A stretch of 64,000 nt of DNA from Nigrospora sphaerica (Eukaryota; Ascomycota; Sordariomycetes; Amphisphaeriales; Apiosporaceae): the NCBI GenBank assembly GCA_018287875.1, contig JAGVVL010000022.1:4712001-4776000 (forward strand). The letters run 5' to 3'. Positions 33,609 through 44,832 of this stretch are shown here, in pieces (position 1 is the stretch's first letter; every line of letters begins with the position of its first letter). Both the position numbers and the translations under genes were made by a program. The notes beneath the pieces were generated by a model that was not told the origin of the DNA, ran no database searches, and worked only from the letters and a program-made list of their open reading frames with translations.

Positions 33609-34912
33609 TTAGAAAAACGCCAGTGCATTCGGAGGGCTTGCAACGCCACCGGGGACCTGTACAGAGCGGGTTAGTAGACTTCAAGATAAATCTCACAGGT
33701 AAGGCGCCTTACGTTCATGGGCGAGCTCGCGAGGAAGAAAATGTAGCGCTTCGATGCTCCACACATGCGGGAGAGCTCCTCGAGGTAAAACATCTCGCCG
33801 ATGGGCATGCCCCAGCCGGCGAGCAGCCACTCGTGCATGTGCCAGTCGAGTTGAGTGCAGGGCCAGACCTCGAGGGCACGCGTATCGCCGGCGACGGCGG
33901 CGAGGCGGCGGTCCCAGAGGAAAGAGAGGAGCTCGCGCGACGGCTGGAACCCAATGTTCTCGGGCTTTTCTGTCTGGTAGCGACGGTCGAGCTCGTCACG
34001 CCGCGCCTCGTCTAGGGCCTCGTACTGCGCAAGGTAGCCGAAGCGCACTAATAAGATGTCGCCAGGTCGGAACACGTCGAGGTCCAGACCCTGAAACCGC
34101 AGTGCCTCGACGACCTCGGAAAACGGCACGGAGTGGGCGCTCAGGGCGTCGACCTCGATCCCGCGCTGCTGCACCCACGCGTACCAGTCGACAAAGACGA
34201 CGCGTCCGGCTATACCCTTTTGCGATACGTCTAGTGGCGGCAGTTAGAGGAGCATTCTGTGTCGTGGTAATGGAGAAATAAAAAGCCGCCTTACGCTGGA
34301 TTCCGTTAGGGACTGGCGAGGCCGCAAAGTCGTCTGCGGTGCGGCCCATATAGTACATCTATCAGTCTGGATTAGTATATAATAATAGGCGGTTTTTTGT
34401 GGCATTCTGGGCACTGACCGCTTCTTTCTGGTAAGCGTAATGCCGGAACCCATCCCACTGTGAGCTGCACTGCGAGTTGAAGCTCCACTAGCGTTTTGCG
34501 AGTCATTAGTGCCTGCAATCCGGGATGCCAGCGTATCGGTTGTCGACCCCTCTCACCTCGTCGTCGTGCGCATGCTTCAGTGGCGCTTTGTTGATCGTCT
34601 TCTTCTCTAACAGCTTTCGGGGAAACCGCGGCTTCGAGGCACCTGTCATGGACCAGCTGGCGGCTAGAGCATTAGCAACAAAGGCATCGCGGGGTGAGAC
34701 GGCACATTGTATTTTTACTTTAGCGAGATGCGCTCGCCTGTCCGGATGTTTTCGGCGGCGGCTTGGGCGACGACGACATCTGTCAGGTGGTTCAAAGTGC
34801 CGAGTTGGTCGTCAGGACCCCAGAGGCCCCAGGCGTTGCCATGGGGGCCGTTTTTGTCCAGTGGCAATTCACTGAATTTCGGGTAATATTTTTGCTTTGT
34901 AGGTTTAGCCAT
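33609..34912 (-). CDS. Cyclase-family (PF04199-type) metal-dependent hydrolase, six exons
   Basis: Minus-strand exons 34719-34912, 34557-34656, 34419-34487, 34295-34358, 33713-34230 and 33609-33656 join without a stop to 330 residues. The introns (62, 69, 60, 64 and 56 bp) have GT-AG borders and CTAAC/CTAAT branch sites; the third has a weaker GTCAGT donor. Family landmarks in order are FSELPLDKNGPHGNAWGLWG (N-terminus), SSQWDGFRHY (residues 106-115), GRTADDF, GIAGRVVFVDWY, the late HEWLLAGWGMPIGEMF and the terminal VPGGVASPPNA. Members hydrolyse cyclic or amide bonds (kynurenine-formamidase-like), usually with a metal. Length and ends match fungal members, so it looks intact. The exact substrate is unknown. 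Confidence 0.88.
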
Positions 34913-35108
34913 GCCAGCTGTGTGACGGGTGGAATACTGGGAGAAAGGGCTATAACACTACACAGATAGTGTTTATACGCAGCACTACGGATATTATCCG
35001 ATTACCCCGCACGTTCCACCCCCGCAAGCCGGACCGGAACCGACGCCGTGATCCACTGGCAACCCGAATAGTTATTAGGGCTGCTTAGGAAATAAGTTTC
35101 GTCATATA

Positions 35109-35153
35109 ACGTAGATGTCATATCAGCCGGATAGTCAGATCAGCCGGACACTT
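35109..35153. repeat. Left TIR of the 1.86 kb transposon
   Basis: 45 bp starting ACGTAGATGTCATATCAGCC. Its partner at 36925-36969 differs at one position. Confidence 0.93.
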
Positions 35154-35214
35154 ATCGGCACCTTCGCGACAAATTAATCAATTACGCAACCACAACGCCT
35201 TAAATCAATCTAAT

Positions 35215-36850
35215 CTAATCGGAATCCGAATCTCCAGACGCCTCTACAACTATCTCACAAGTGCGCGCATTATGACCGATGTTTCCGCAGGTGCCACAGC
35301 GCCTTTCGCGTGGTTGCGCCCTCCTCGCACGACTACTACTCGTATGCGTTTCGTCCCCTAACTGTCTATCTAGGTCCTTCTGGTCTAAAAGGTCTTGTCC
35401 CTCGCCGATACTAAGTGTACCCCCTTGCCTTACACGTGTTTTCTTTGCTCTGCGACGTTTTACAAGGCTGCTATTCGCCTCTCGAAGGTTACGGACCTCG
35501 GCTCTTAAAAGGGCATTCTCGTGCATTATCGCTATCGTACCCTTCGTAATCTGGTCAACTGCTGATAGAATCGGTGTCGGAGAGCTTCCCTAGTGACGTC
35601 GGACTCGACTTTTAATATAATTAGTCTGCGAAGTCGCCTTGGTCGGGTTATGTGGCGTCTAAGAGGCCCATAGGATAGTCGCGGTCGGGAGGCTCCTAGT
35701 CGGCGAAAACGTCGATAACTTGACATTTAGTTTCAATATGACCTGTTCCGGGTTTAGAGGGACTAAACTGGCCCCTCTAAATCCGGCTTTAACGTTGTTA
35801 GGTATGAAAACCTTAGAAAACGCCGCCTAAAAGGCGATTAGGAACTCGGCCTTCGTGATATAATTCACGTACGATTTTATAAACCCTTCGATCTCGCGAC
35901 CGTACGCCCGCTTCAATGGACCAAAACACCCAACGTTAAGGGGCTAAAGAAGATGCGGCGAGTGCGGAGGTATAGAGACCGTGATGATGTTCTTCTCTTT
36001 GCAGAAAACCTGGAATTCGGCCGAAATGTGGCTCTTATGCCCGTCGATAACTAGCATCCGATATAGTCCCTTTGTGCACGTGGCAGTGTGTTTATCGAAA
36101 TGCCAAATCCAGCCCAGGCCTGTCTTGTTATTGGTCCATCTATTCGAGGTAGGTTTGATTACCTAGTCGCGTGGTAGGGTGCTGTCGGTGTACCAGTTCG
36201 CGAGATAGGTTTTGCCTTTTACTGCTATAAACGGCGGGACACACCAGCCGTCCGCATACACGCCCTGGATGGCGGTAACCCATTCCCGATTACCCGGCTG
36301 GATCTTCTTGCGTTTTCCGTCGCGATCGGCGCCTGTAACAACCATCGAGGACGCGATCTGGCCTATCATAAAGCCGGTCTCGTCGAAGTTGTACAGATTC
36401 TCGTCGAGAATGCCGTTCTTGACCCTTATATTATGGAAAAGCTTGAACCATGCCGCGATCTTTTCAGGATCCTCGTAGAGGGCCCTCTGATAGTCATATG
36501 CACGAGATAAACGCGTCTTTAGTCGTGGTTGTCGCTTGATGAAGTTCGAGGCCCAACGCGTCCCAACGCGTGATACGTGACGCGTCGTAAGAATAACATT
36601 GGCCATATCTTCCACATCTGGAATCCGGGGAGCAAACCCTCGCGAATCGAGGTCAATTACATATGTGACAATCACATTCTCTTCTAATTCCGTTAATCGA
36701 TAGCGGACCGATCTGGTATCCTGTACGGCACGTATACCTTTCATTCTGTCGAAGAGGGTCGATCGAGGGACATTAACGATGGATACAGCGTGTCGGATAG
36801 ATAATTTTGGGTCTTTTTTGAATCGCTTAGACCGCTAACGTAATCTGAGA
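35215..36850 (-). pseudogene. Fot-type transposase with C-terminal zinc knuckle, nonsense-mutated
   Basis: One minus-strand frame runs from an N-terminal helix-turn-helix (FKKDPKLSIRHAVSIVNVP) through CENP-B-like and DDE domains (NFDETGFMIG and VIDGHKSH) to a zinc knuckle (CGTCGNIGHNARTC) near 35260. Stops occur near the start, after LPRD (36163), after HSPHLL and after LIAF. All are TAG in this frame and fit Trp or Gln codons. No ATG is visible in frame at the expected start, so the start is uncertain. A single functional copy elsewhere could mobilise this element because its TIRs are nearly perfect. Confidence 0.88.
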
Positions 36851-36924
36851 CTCGTTTGAAGGCTTTGCCATAATTCGTGGTGGAGGTATGTAACAGTAAA
36901 GTTAAGATAGTGGAAATTAGTGGG

Positions 36925-36969
36925 AAGTGTCCGGCTGATCTGACTGTCCGGCTGATATGACATCTACGT
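36925..36969. repeat. Right TIR of the 1.86 kb transposon
   Basis: Inverted partner of 35109-35153, ending CATCTACGT next to the TA target. Confidence 0.93.
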
Positions 36970-36971
36970 TA

Positions 36972-37454
36972 CCTTGAAACTACATGATTTCAAGTCTTTT
37001 CTTAACGTAAAGTTATGCCTAACCCCTTGTCGTTTCCTAGGTCTCATGAGGTCTCTAGAGGTAGACCTACAACTTTAATAGTTTTCATTCCAATACCAGA
37101 GTAAATAATATGTATTTCTTGGCATTTTCATCACCTGTTTCTATTTATAAACCCTCTTCTCGTGCGCCCGTTGCAGTACAACAAATATCATCATGTCTCT
37201 TCAAGTTTCAAGTATAGTGATCCGTTTCTATAAGGTCGATTGGGCGAGTAGGCTGTCCGTAATCCTGCGGTTTCATCGTCGATTCGAATGGCAGACGTAG
37301 TCATAGTACAGCTGTCGAGAAAATGTTAGGGCTGTGGCCAGGCCAGTTGTATTCTCGCGATATCTTTCAGACTAGTCGAAGCCGTAAAAGGGTGCCTCTG
37401 TGAGAGAATGCTGTGAACAAGTCGTTTTCGGTCAAAGGTTAGGCCGGTCTTGTA
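36972..37454. other. Intergenic stretch, nothing recognised
   Basis: Roughly 480 bp of mixed composition with only short frames. I see no gene or repeat boundary until the Fot1 end fragment. Confidence 0.5.
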
Positions 37455-37550
37455 AGTTCGAGGACCCCCGTTTGCCCCTCCCCCCCCCCTCACATTTGGG
37501 CACCTCAAAACCAGCCACCGAATTTCCAGCTCCTCGACTTCTTGTGTACG
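37455..37550 (+). mobile_element. Solo 5' end of the Fot1-like family
   Basis: It starts AGTTCGAGGACCCCC after a TA and continues through a C-rich tract and CCAGCCACCGAATTT, matching the first part of the element at 11136. No transposase or right end follows. It is either an abortive fragment or a short non-autonomous derivative. It lies about 0.5 kb upstream of the SMP-30 gene. Confidence 0.7.
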
Positions 37551-38059
37551 ATGCATCCAAGATGGCTACGATACAAAGCCCGTCAGGGCCACGGGCCTCG
37601 GCGACTCGCTAGCTCCGTAATCCCGACCTCGCTTACCTGCCAACCCCATCCTCATAAGCTTGATTCTCGGCCTCCCCAGGGGGCGAGTGGTGGGGAGAGG
37701 GCCAGCGTTGGCGCTAGGGCGAATAAGGCGACGTCGCGGCCAACAAGCATTCTCGGCGGTACTTGGTGCGGGGGTGCCCCATAGCCAAGGAACCTATCCA
37801 AGGCAGCTTGGCAGCTTCGGACATTTCCCGCGCCCACCGGACCCCTCCCCGCAGGCCCTCCGCAGACGGAACAGCAAAAACGGCCGACCCCCCGCACCAT
37901 GGTTGGTTCCTTGGTAGACTACCTAATTTACTGAGCGCGACCTGGAGGCCTGGCCCGTCCGTCACCTTGCGTACGCCCAGTTGAGCAAGGAACCACTTGG
38001 GTCACACGGCGCCACACCCACCCCGAGACCCTTATCGTCGCCAAGCTTATTCTTCCATC

Positions 38060-39061
38060 ATGAACTTCTACCCCGTGCCGTCGACCATCAAGGCAGAGCT
38101 CTACGTGCGCATCCCCAACGCGCTGCGGTGCACCGAGCAGGCGTCCGAGTGGCACGGCGGCTTCGCGCGGGCCTTTCAGTGGATCTTCCTCGAGGGCCCC
38201 GTCGCTGACGCTGCGGGCAACTTGTTCGTCGTCGACGTCCCTTACGGCCGCGTGCTCAAAGTCACCCCGGCCAAGGAGGTCTCTGTCGTGGCCCACTGGG
38301 ACGGCGAGCCCAACGGTCTCGCGGCGACCGAGGACGGCCTGCTGCTGATGGCCGACCACAAATAGGTGGGTTTTTACTCATACTCTAACTTCCTTACCGC
38401 TCCAGGCGAGGCCGACCGGGGACTGACCACTCGGCAGGGCATCCTGACGCTTGACCCGTCGACGGGGGCCATCACGCCGAGGCAGACGCAGCGGAACCTT
38501 GAGCGCTTCAAGGGCCCTAACGATTTGATTGTCGACTCCAAGGGCGCCGTCTACTTTACGGACCAGGGACAGACGGGCATGACGAATCCGACCGGACGCG
38601 TGTACCGGCTGGGGCCGGACGGGCGGCCGGATACGCTCGTCGACAACGGCGCGTCGCCTAACGGGCTGATGCTGAGCCGCGACGAGCGCTTCCTGTACGT
38701 GGCCATGACGCGGGCCAACCAGGTGTGGCGGCTGCCGCTGCACCCGGACGGCACGACGACCAAAGTGAGCTTCTTCCAGTCCTTTGGCAACGTCGGTCCT
38801 GACGGGCTCGCCCTCGACGAAGAGGGCAGCCTGTTCGTCTGCCACCCGAGCCTCGGCAGCATCTTCGTGGTGAAGTCGGACGGCATTCCCAAGGCCCGTA
38901 TCGTGAGCGGCTCCCCCAGCAACAATCTGACCAACTGCTGCTTCGGCGGCCCCGAGAACAAGGCGCTGTATATTACCGACAGCCTCGAAGGCAACATCCA
39001 AACGGTCGAGTGGCACTGCCGCGGGGCGACGCCGCCGCCCAAGCTGAAGGGCTGGGGATAG
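38060..39061 (+). pseudogene. SMP-30/gluconolactonase-family gene with a nonsense codon at the exon border
   Basis: Exon 1 is 38060-38365 and exon 2 is 38438-39061, separated by a 72 bp intron (GTGGGT...CGGCAG). The joined frame has 309 codons plus stop, the usual length. The six-bladed beta-propeller landmarks are EGPVADAAGNLFVVD, GPNDLIVDSKGAVYFTD, ASPNGLMLS and GPDGLALDEEGSLFVCH, which include the metal-binding Glu/Asn/Asp positions. The last codon of exon 1 (38363-38365) is TAG; family context suggests a Lys, Asn or Gln there, and CAG to TAG is a RIP-type change. Family members hydrolyse sugar or other lactones in the cytosol. If the TAG is real the product stops at residue 101. Confidence 0.8.
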
Positions 39062-39263
39062 GTGTCAGGATGATGGGGGTTGTTGCTTTGAAGCAATAAG
39101 GTGGGCCACCACCACTTGAGCCAACCGTCAATTGCTCCACCATGAATTTCGTGATGCCTTCGTCATCCCCTTACCGTCACCCATAAATAACTCGACGACC
39201 AGCCGTCTCTTAAGACCAGGTAGCAACACCATTCAGTTCCTTTCCTTCTCTTCTTTCTTTCCA

Positions 39264-41228
39264 ATGGCTCTGATCGAAGATCTACGGATGGCGGCAGCAA
39301 TAGACCTCGTCTATAACGGATGGTCTGTCCATAAGGCCGCTAAACAGCATCGCCTTAGTCGTCATACTTTGGGCCGGCGCCTCAAGGGCGGACGTTCGAG
39401 CCATACGTATCACCAGGACTGTCAGGCCGTCTACTCCGTCCAGGAGAGGTTTCTAATCAATTGGGCGCTGCGGTAAGCCTCATTTGGATACGCGCCTCCT
39501 CACTAGAGGTTCCACCTCTTTGCTGAGAAGATCCTCCTCGAGCAAGGGACCCACAAGGTGCAAGGAAATAACTGGTGTGCCAGAGTTTTGGACCGCCATA
39601 AGGAGTTGAGGTCCTTACAGAGCGTGCGGTATGACTGGAAGCGCGCACGAGCAGCATACAGCCAGAACATCGAGGAGTTCTTTAGTCGCCTAGACGCCAG
39701 GGCAGTTAAGAACGTCCCACCGGAGCGTACGTATAACGCCGATGAGATAGGCTCCATGCTAGGCATCGGAGACAACCCCTTGGTCATTGGACCGGCAGCG
39801 CTTAAGGAGATCTTTATTAACGACCCCCTTAACCGCGAATGGGTGACCATTGTGGAGTGCGTAAGCGCTTCAGGAGAGGCACTTCCTCTACTCCTCATCT
39901 TCGCTGGCAAGCACGTCCAGCAGCAGTGGTTTGGCGACAAATTTGACGATTACCTCAAGGACTGGATGTTCTGTTCGAGTCCCAACGGCTGGTCAGCCAA
40001 CCAGATTGCGCTCAGCTGGCTGAACGAGGTCTTCATTCCCCGTACGGGGCCATCCGACCCTTCTCTACGGCGTCACCTTATCCTGGACGGCCACAAAAGC
40101 CATACGCAACCAGACTACATTCTGAATTGCCTCATGAATAAGTGCCACGCTTACAGGAGATCGGAGGTATAGGTCAGATAAGGAATGTAGAAGTCGCCCC
40201 GAGCCTTCTAAGTGAGACCCGGACTGAAGACCTAGTTTAATACAGGTAGAGGAGTGGAGGGTATCCCCTGTAAGCCCTCTGGTCGCTGGTTGGTCAGGTC
40301 AGGTGACCTGCAGACCCTGAATCTCTACTTCAGGAGTCTTTTCAGCGCGACAATAAGATATGGCTGAATTTTCTGCCAGCGCACACGTCGCAGGTGCTCC
40401 AGCCCCTTGACGTGGGCCCATTCAGCACCTTGAAAAGGACCTTCCGATCCTATCTCCGGCGGACCTGCCATACGCTAATGACGGAGTCAGCAGGCAAGTT
40501 CGAATTCATAGAGGCTTGGAAGCACACACGTCGTGATGCCCTCACCAAGGCCAAGGTGCTGACGGGCTGGTCGGTAACTGGCATCTATCCAAGGAACAAA
40601 TTGAAGGCCTTGAACAGCAGGTTGGTTCGGCAGGCCAACTTCCAGACTGGAGACGACACGGAAGAAGCCCCTACGGGCCAAAAGACGCCTGACCATCTCT
40701 CTCATGTGTTTCACCAAGCTATGGAGATGCCCTCCACGTCGAAGGAGATGACAGCAATTACCCAACATGTCGCACCCCCAAAGGCGCCGGCAGGCTCCTT
40801 GCGAGGCAACCAAAATTAATTCTTCTAAGTAGTAAACAAAAGAGATGCCAGACACGGCGGACTATATATAACGCTTGCCAGGGCCCCTGCAGGGCTCCTC
40901 CACGTGACCTGACTAAGCAATCCCCACTTGGGAATGCCCTCACGGCGCGACAAAACAACTAGGGGTGGCCAGCTCAGGGAGGACTTCTCAATCAGATCGT
41001 CTGTTCATTCGCCAGGTCAAAAGAGGACTGGACCTCCTCACGGCTAACCTAGCTGCTGAGAGGGCCCTCACTGCCCGTTTAACTGCAGCGCTAGAGAAGA
41101 AACGTCCAAAAAAGAGAAAGGAAGTTATCCCTAAGGCTCAGCAGCAGTTTGTTGGCTTACAACATGTGTTTAACGTGATGGATCAATTAAGAGCGGCTAA
41201 CGATGCAGGTACTTCAAACCAGAAAGGA
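39264..41228 (+). pseudogene. Third Fot/pogo transposase, with nested solo LTR and two RIP-type stops
   Basis: ATG at 39264. A helix-turn-helix covers residues about 10-45 (HKAAKQHRLSRHTLGRRLKG). The DDE core has YNADEIGSMLG, LILDGHKSHT near 40081 and, after the solo LTR, FLPAHTSQVLQPLDVG near 40370. Stops are TAA at 39474-39476 and TAG at about 39504. Removing the 210 bp solo LTR and one copy of its 5 bp duplication restores the frame exactly. A TAA at 40816-40818 and about 145 bp of unexplained sequence precede a coiled-coil, basic C-terminus (40965-41228). There the element is cut by LINE D. The terminal inverted repeats were not located. Confidence 0.85.
40143..40352 (-). repeat. Solo LTR (210 bp) of the copia family
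   Basis: It begins TGCCACGC, ends GCGCGACA and is flanked by the duplication ATAAG (40138-40142 and 40353-40357). It matches the 211 bp LTRs of the complete copia element at 45789-51685 with several transitions, so it is an older insertion reduced to one LTR. Confidence 0.9.
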
Positions 41229-44200
41229 ACTCCGAAGAGTACGACGTCCTGGCTATCCAAGAGCCCTGGCGAAACCCACACATGCCGACCACCTACTGCC
41301 CGAGATCCTCTCCGTACCACCTACTTTACGCGATCGAGGGAGGTAGGGCATGCATCTACATTAACAAGAAGTACACCCCAGCGCAGTGGACATACGAGGC
41401 ACAGCCAGATAGGTGTCGTATCACAATCCAACTACCAGACGGTCCTATAACGGTTATCTGCATATACTCGCCTCCCCCTGGGTCCACTAGCAGATCGGAC
41501 CTGCCAGCTATCGAAGCCCTCTATACCGAACCCCAGCTAAGACGAACAGTCCTCGTGGGAGACTTTAACGTCCACCACCCTGTCTGGGGAGGACACAACG
41601 TCCGACCCTATAGGGCAGCTAATAAGCTACTCCAGCTAGCAGAATCCTGGAGACTCCAGCTGATCACACCCCCTGGAACACCGACATGGACTCGAAGAGG
41701 GTGCATGGACTCCACGATCGACTTAGCGTGGGCCACGGACGATCTCCGAGCTGCCTACGACGGGTATGCCCCATTTGCTGGGTCCGATCACCTCCCCCAG
41801 GTGATACGCGTGGCTGGACCCCATACAGACCGCCAAGATAGGCCACGACGCAGCTGGAAAACAGCTGACTATGGCCAGGCGAAGGTAGAAGCAGCACACC
41901 TACCACAGCCAGGGCGACTCGAGACACCAGAAGAAATCGATAGCTACACCAAGACGTTAACTAAGGAGCTAACTCGGATAGCCGACCTAGTTGCCCCCCT
42001 CCGCCACTCTAAGGGGAGAGGCAAAGCCTGGTGGAACCGCGAGACAGAAGAAGCTATAGAGAAGGAGCGAAGAGCCCAGCGGATATGGCTTTCCGATAGG
42101 ACAGACGTAGCTTGGCGAGCCCTCCGGTAGTCAACTCTTTTAAAGAAGAAAGCAATCCGAGAAGCCAAGACGGCGTCCTGGAGATATATGCTCCACGAGG
42201 CCTCTAACCAGCCAGCTGGCGTCTGGAATATTGCGAGATGGGCAAGAACGGAAGGAGCAGCACCGCCGTTACCCCCGGCAGTCCCTACACTCTACACACC
42301 GCGTGGCGAAGCAACAACCCATAAGGAGAAAACAGAGGCCTTCCGAGAGAGGTTCTATCCCCTCCCTAAGGCCACGTACACCGGCTTCCGAATAACGAAC
42401 CGGCTCGCAGCGCCTCTCGATATGGACAGCAACGTGACAGCAGAACAAGTCCAAGATGTCCTTACTAAGGCAGGCCAGTGGAAGGCACCTGGACCAGACC
42501 AGCTTCCGAACGGATTCCTTAAACGCCTAGGAAAGCCCCTCTTCCAGGCCTTGGCCTCCCTAGCGGAAGCGTGCTGGCATATAGGATACTATCCAAGAGC
42601 GTTCCAGAAAGCAGCCAAACGAGTATCACCAAGCCGGCGGATGGAGACCTATTGCGCTGCTTAACACCATGGGGAAAGCGATCGAGAGCCTACTAGCGCA
42701 ACGGCTAGCTAGCTTTGCCGAAGAGAACGGACTACTCCCGGACGAACAAATGGGCAACCGGAAAGGCCGCTCCACGGAAACAGCCCTACGGTTGCTAACA
42801 GACCTAGTCCGCACAGCCTGGAAGCATGGAGGCGTAGCAACCCTTCTATCGCTGGATATTTCGGGCGCTTTCGACTCTGTCGACCATGGAAGGCTCCTCG
42901 CTAACTTGCGAGCGCTAAGGATCCCTATATGGACTATCAGCTGGATCCGAAGCTTCCTATTTAACCGGTCCACTACGCTATTCTTCGATGGCCAGGAATC
43001 GGACGAGATCCTAGTCCCGGCAGGCGTCCCGCAGGGCTCACCTTTATCACCTATCCTCTTCTGCCTCTATACAGCCGGTCTCTATAAGGCTCTCCGCGCC
43101 GTACCAGGGATAGCTACTATAGCCTTCGCAGACGACACAAACCTCGTGGGCTTCGGTTTGGACCCCGAGCAGACCTGTAAGCAGCTAGAAGCCGCTCACA
43201 GGATCTGTAAAGAATAGGCAGTCAGCCACGGTATGACCTTCGCAGTCCAGAAATATCACCTAGTCCACTTCTCTCGAAGACGGAAAGGTCCGGACACGAA
43301 GATAGCCTTAGAAGGTCACGAAATCGAACCAGAAGACTCCTGCCGCGTCCTTGGCATCCAGGTGGATAGACGTCTCCGCTGGGACGTCCATATCCAGTCG
43401 ATATCGAAGAAGATGGCGACGCAGGTCTATGCCCTAGACCGGATAGCCGGCTCAACATGGGGCGCGTCCCTCTAGCGAGCCCGCTAAGTCTACACAGCTG
43501 TCGTACAGTCTGCTATAGGCTACGGAGCCTCAGAATAGCACCATCATATTCCGAAAAGCAGGGCTAAGACACTAAGCGACATTCAGACTGAGTGCCTCCG
43601 TAAGGTCACGGGGGCCTTCAAGGCGACAGCAGCCACGACACTAGAAACAGAAGCCTACGTATCGCCCTTAGATATATGGCTTGATAAAAGAGTGGCGGCT
43701 TCGGAAGAAAGGCTCTAACAGCCACGTATCGCCTCGCTTATCTAAGTAAGATGCGACAACGCAGCCAGATGGATTCTAATAAGACCGACTCGCCGGCGCA
43801 GACCGAAAGGCCCCGACGCTCCCGATCGCAAGAGGTGGCTAAACGAATGGCTAGCTGGAGACTCAGCACACAAGGCTGAGGAGAGAGACTGGCTCCAGAG
43901 ATAGCAACAAACGCAGAAAAACCGAACAGCGCGAGCCCCGGCAGTAACTAAGATGCCGCCAGATAAGCATGTCCTTAAGCTCCATAAAGGACTTCACAAG
44001 GCAGAGAGCTCGATCCTCGTCTAAGCGAGGACCGGCAAGATTGGGCTGCGAGACTTCCTTTTTAAGCGCAGGGTACCAGGCTTCGACAGCCCATAGTGTG
44101 ACTGCGGTCAGGGTAGGGAGACCGTCCGGCATATCCTCGTTTTCTGCCCACGGGAAAGAGAAAGACGAGAGCATCTCGTCCAAGCTCTAGGAGGACCGGT

Positions 44201-44312
44201 AGACACGGATAGGATGCTCGACACCCCCGGAAAAGCAGGAATTATCGCGAGATGGCTACTCCGCTCGGGCAGGCTGGACATGTTCCAGCTAGCGAATCAA
44301 CTCATCAGCTAG
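41229..44312 (+). pseudogene. LINE D ORF2 (endonuclease, RT, C-terminal zinc motif)
   Basis: Open blocks are 41282-42130 (endonuclease with GDFNVHHPVWG and AGSDHLP), 42188-42664 (linker and RT fingers) and 42669-43217 (RT palm with LDISGAFDSVDH, GVPQGSPLSP and FADDTNL). The C-terminal part is broken by TAG/TAA codons, while the palm active site is unaltered. It is inactive because of the frameshift and the nonsense codons. Confidence 0.87.
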
Positions 44313-44513
44313 GAAGCGGGCGCGCTGAGCCCGATCTCGGTATGGCAGGTCAAAGAGCAGATAAAAGCGGTGCGACACAGCAGAACCTAGGTTTTTCACC
44401 CGGCCGGACGTCAGCCCGGAACGGTTTTCCTAGGCTAAGATGCGCAGGGGGTCCTCATGGCCTAGATAGGTCCCTAGGTGTAAGAACAACAACAATAATA
44501 ATAATAATAATAA
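41229..44513 (+). mobile_element. Tad1-type LINE D, 5'-truncated
   Basis: The LINE starts within the endonuclease (EEYDVLAIQEPW), directly fused to the end of the third transposase, and ends in a CAACAATAATAAT-type tail at 44487-44513. ORF2 can be followed to its TAG at 44310-44312. Lesions include a TAG at about 42128, a deletion of roughly 30 bases near 42612 that shifts the frame before the RT palm, a TAG at 43215 and about ten more stops towards the C-terminus. No target duplication is evident. Confidence 0.9.
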
Positions 44514-44832
44514 TTACGGCAGCGAACGGGTGGCCCGCTAATGATGGATAGAGATATTTACCGGCTGATAAAAGAAACGATGCATGCCAAGCAATGATCA
44601 GGCCTCAATGCAGCGACTTCGCCTCAGCGCAAGTGTGCCTGCAGCTTCTACCTTCGCACGGTGTGCCGTCGGACCTATTCCATCCGTCGGACTTCGATTA
44701 GTCCGATACCGTCTTATAACGCTTTTGAGTCGTTCTTATAACTGGCCCGTCTTTCGTCGTCCTTGAATTCGATGCGTACCACGACCTTCGAAGCTGAGAT
44801 TGGTGTACCAACCCCGGAAATACGATCACAAC
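44514..44832 (+). promoter_or_regulatory. Upstream region of the bZIP gene
   Basis: About 320 bp between the LINE D tail and the bZIP ATG. It contains CCGTCGGAC and CCATCCGTCGGAC direct repeats near 44668-44694. No defined factor site is claimed. Confidence 0.35.

Larger units (their letters stand above)
35109..36969 (-). mobile_element. Fot/pogo-type DNA transposon with 45 bp terminal inverted repeats
   Basis: 1861 bp with TIRs at 35109-35153 and 36925-36969 that are identical except for one base, flanked by TA (35107-35108 and 36970-36971). Each TIR holds two copies of a CAGCCGGA motif spaced about 20 bp apart, likely transposase-binding sites. It encodes one minus-strand transposase with only nonsense lesions. 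It lies in the upstream region of the cyclase gene, 197 bp from its ATG. Confidence 0.93.

Noticed and set aside
37928..39096. Long minus-strand frames across the SMP-30 gene and its upstream region
   Set aside because: They are shadows of high-GC third positions of the plus-strand gene; no fungal family features.
40846..40952. A possible further small solo LTR (TGCCAG...GCGACA) in the third transposase
   Set aside because: The flanking five bases do not match, and no second copy is seen, so the ends cannot be supported.
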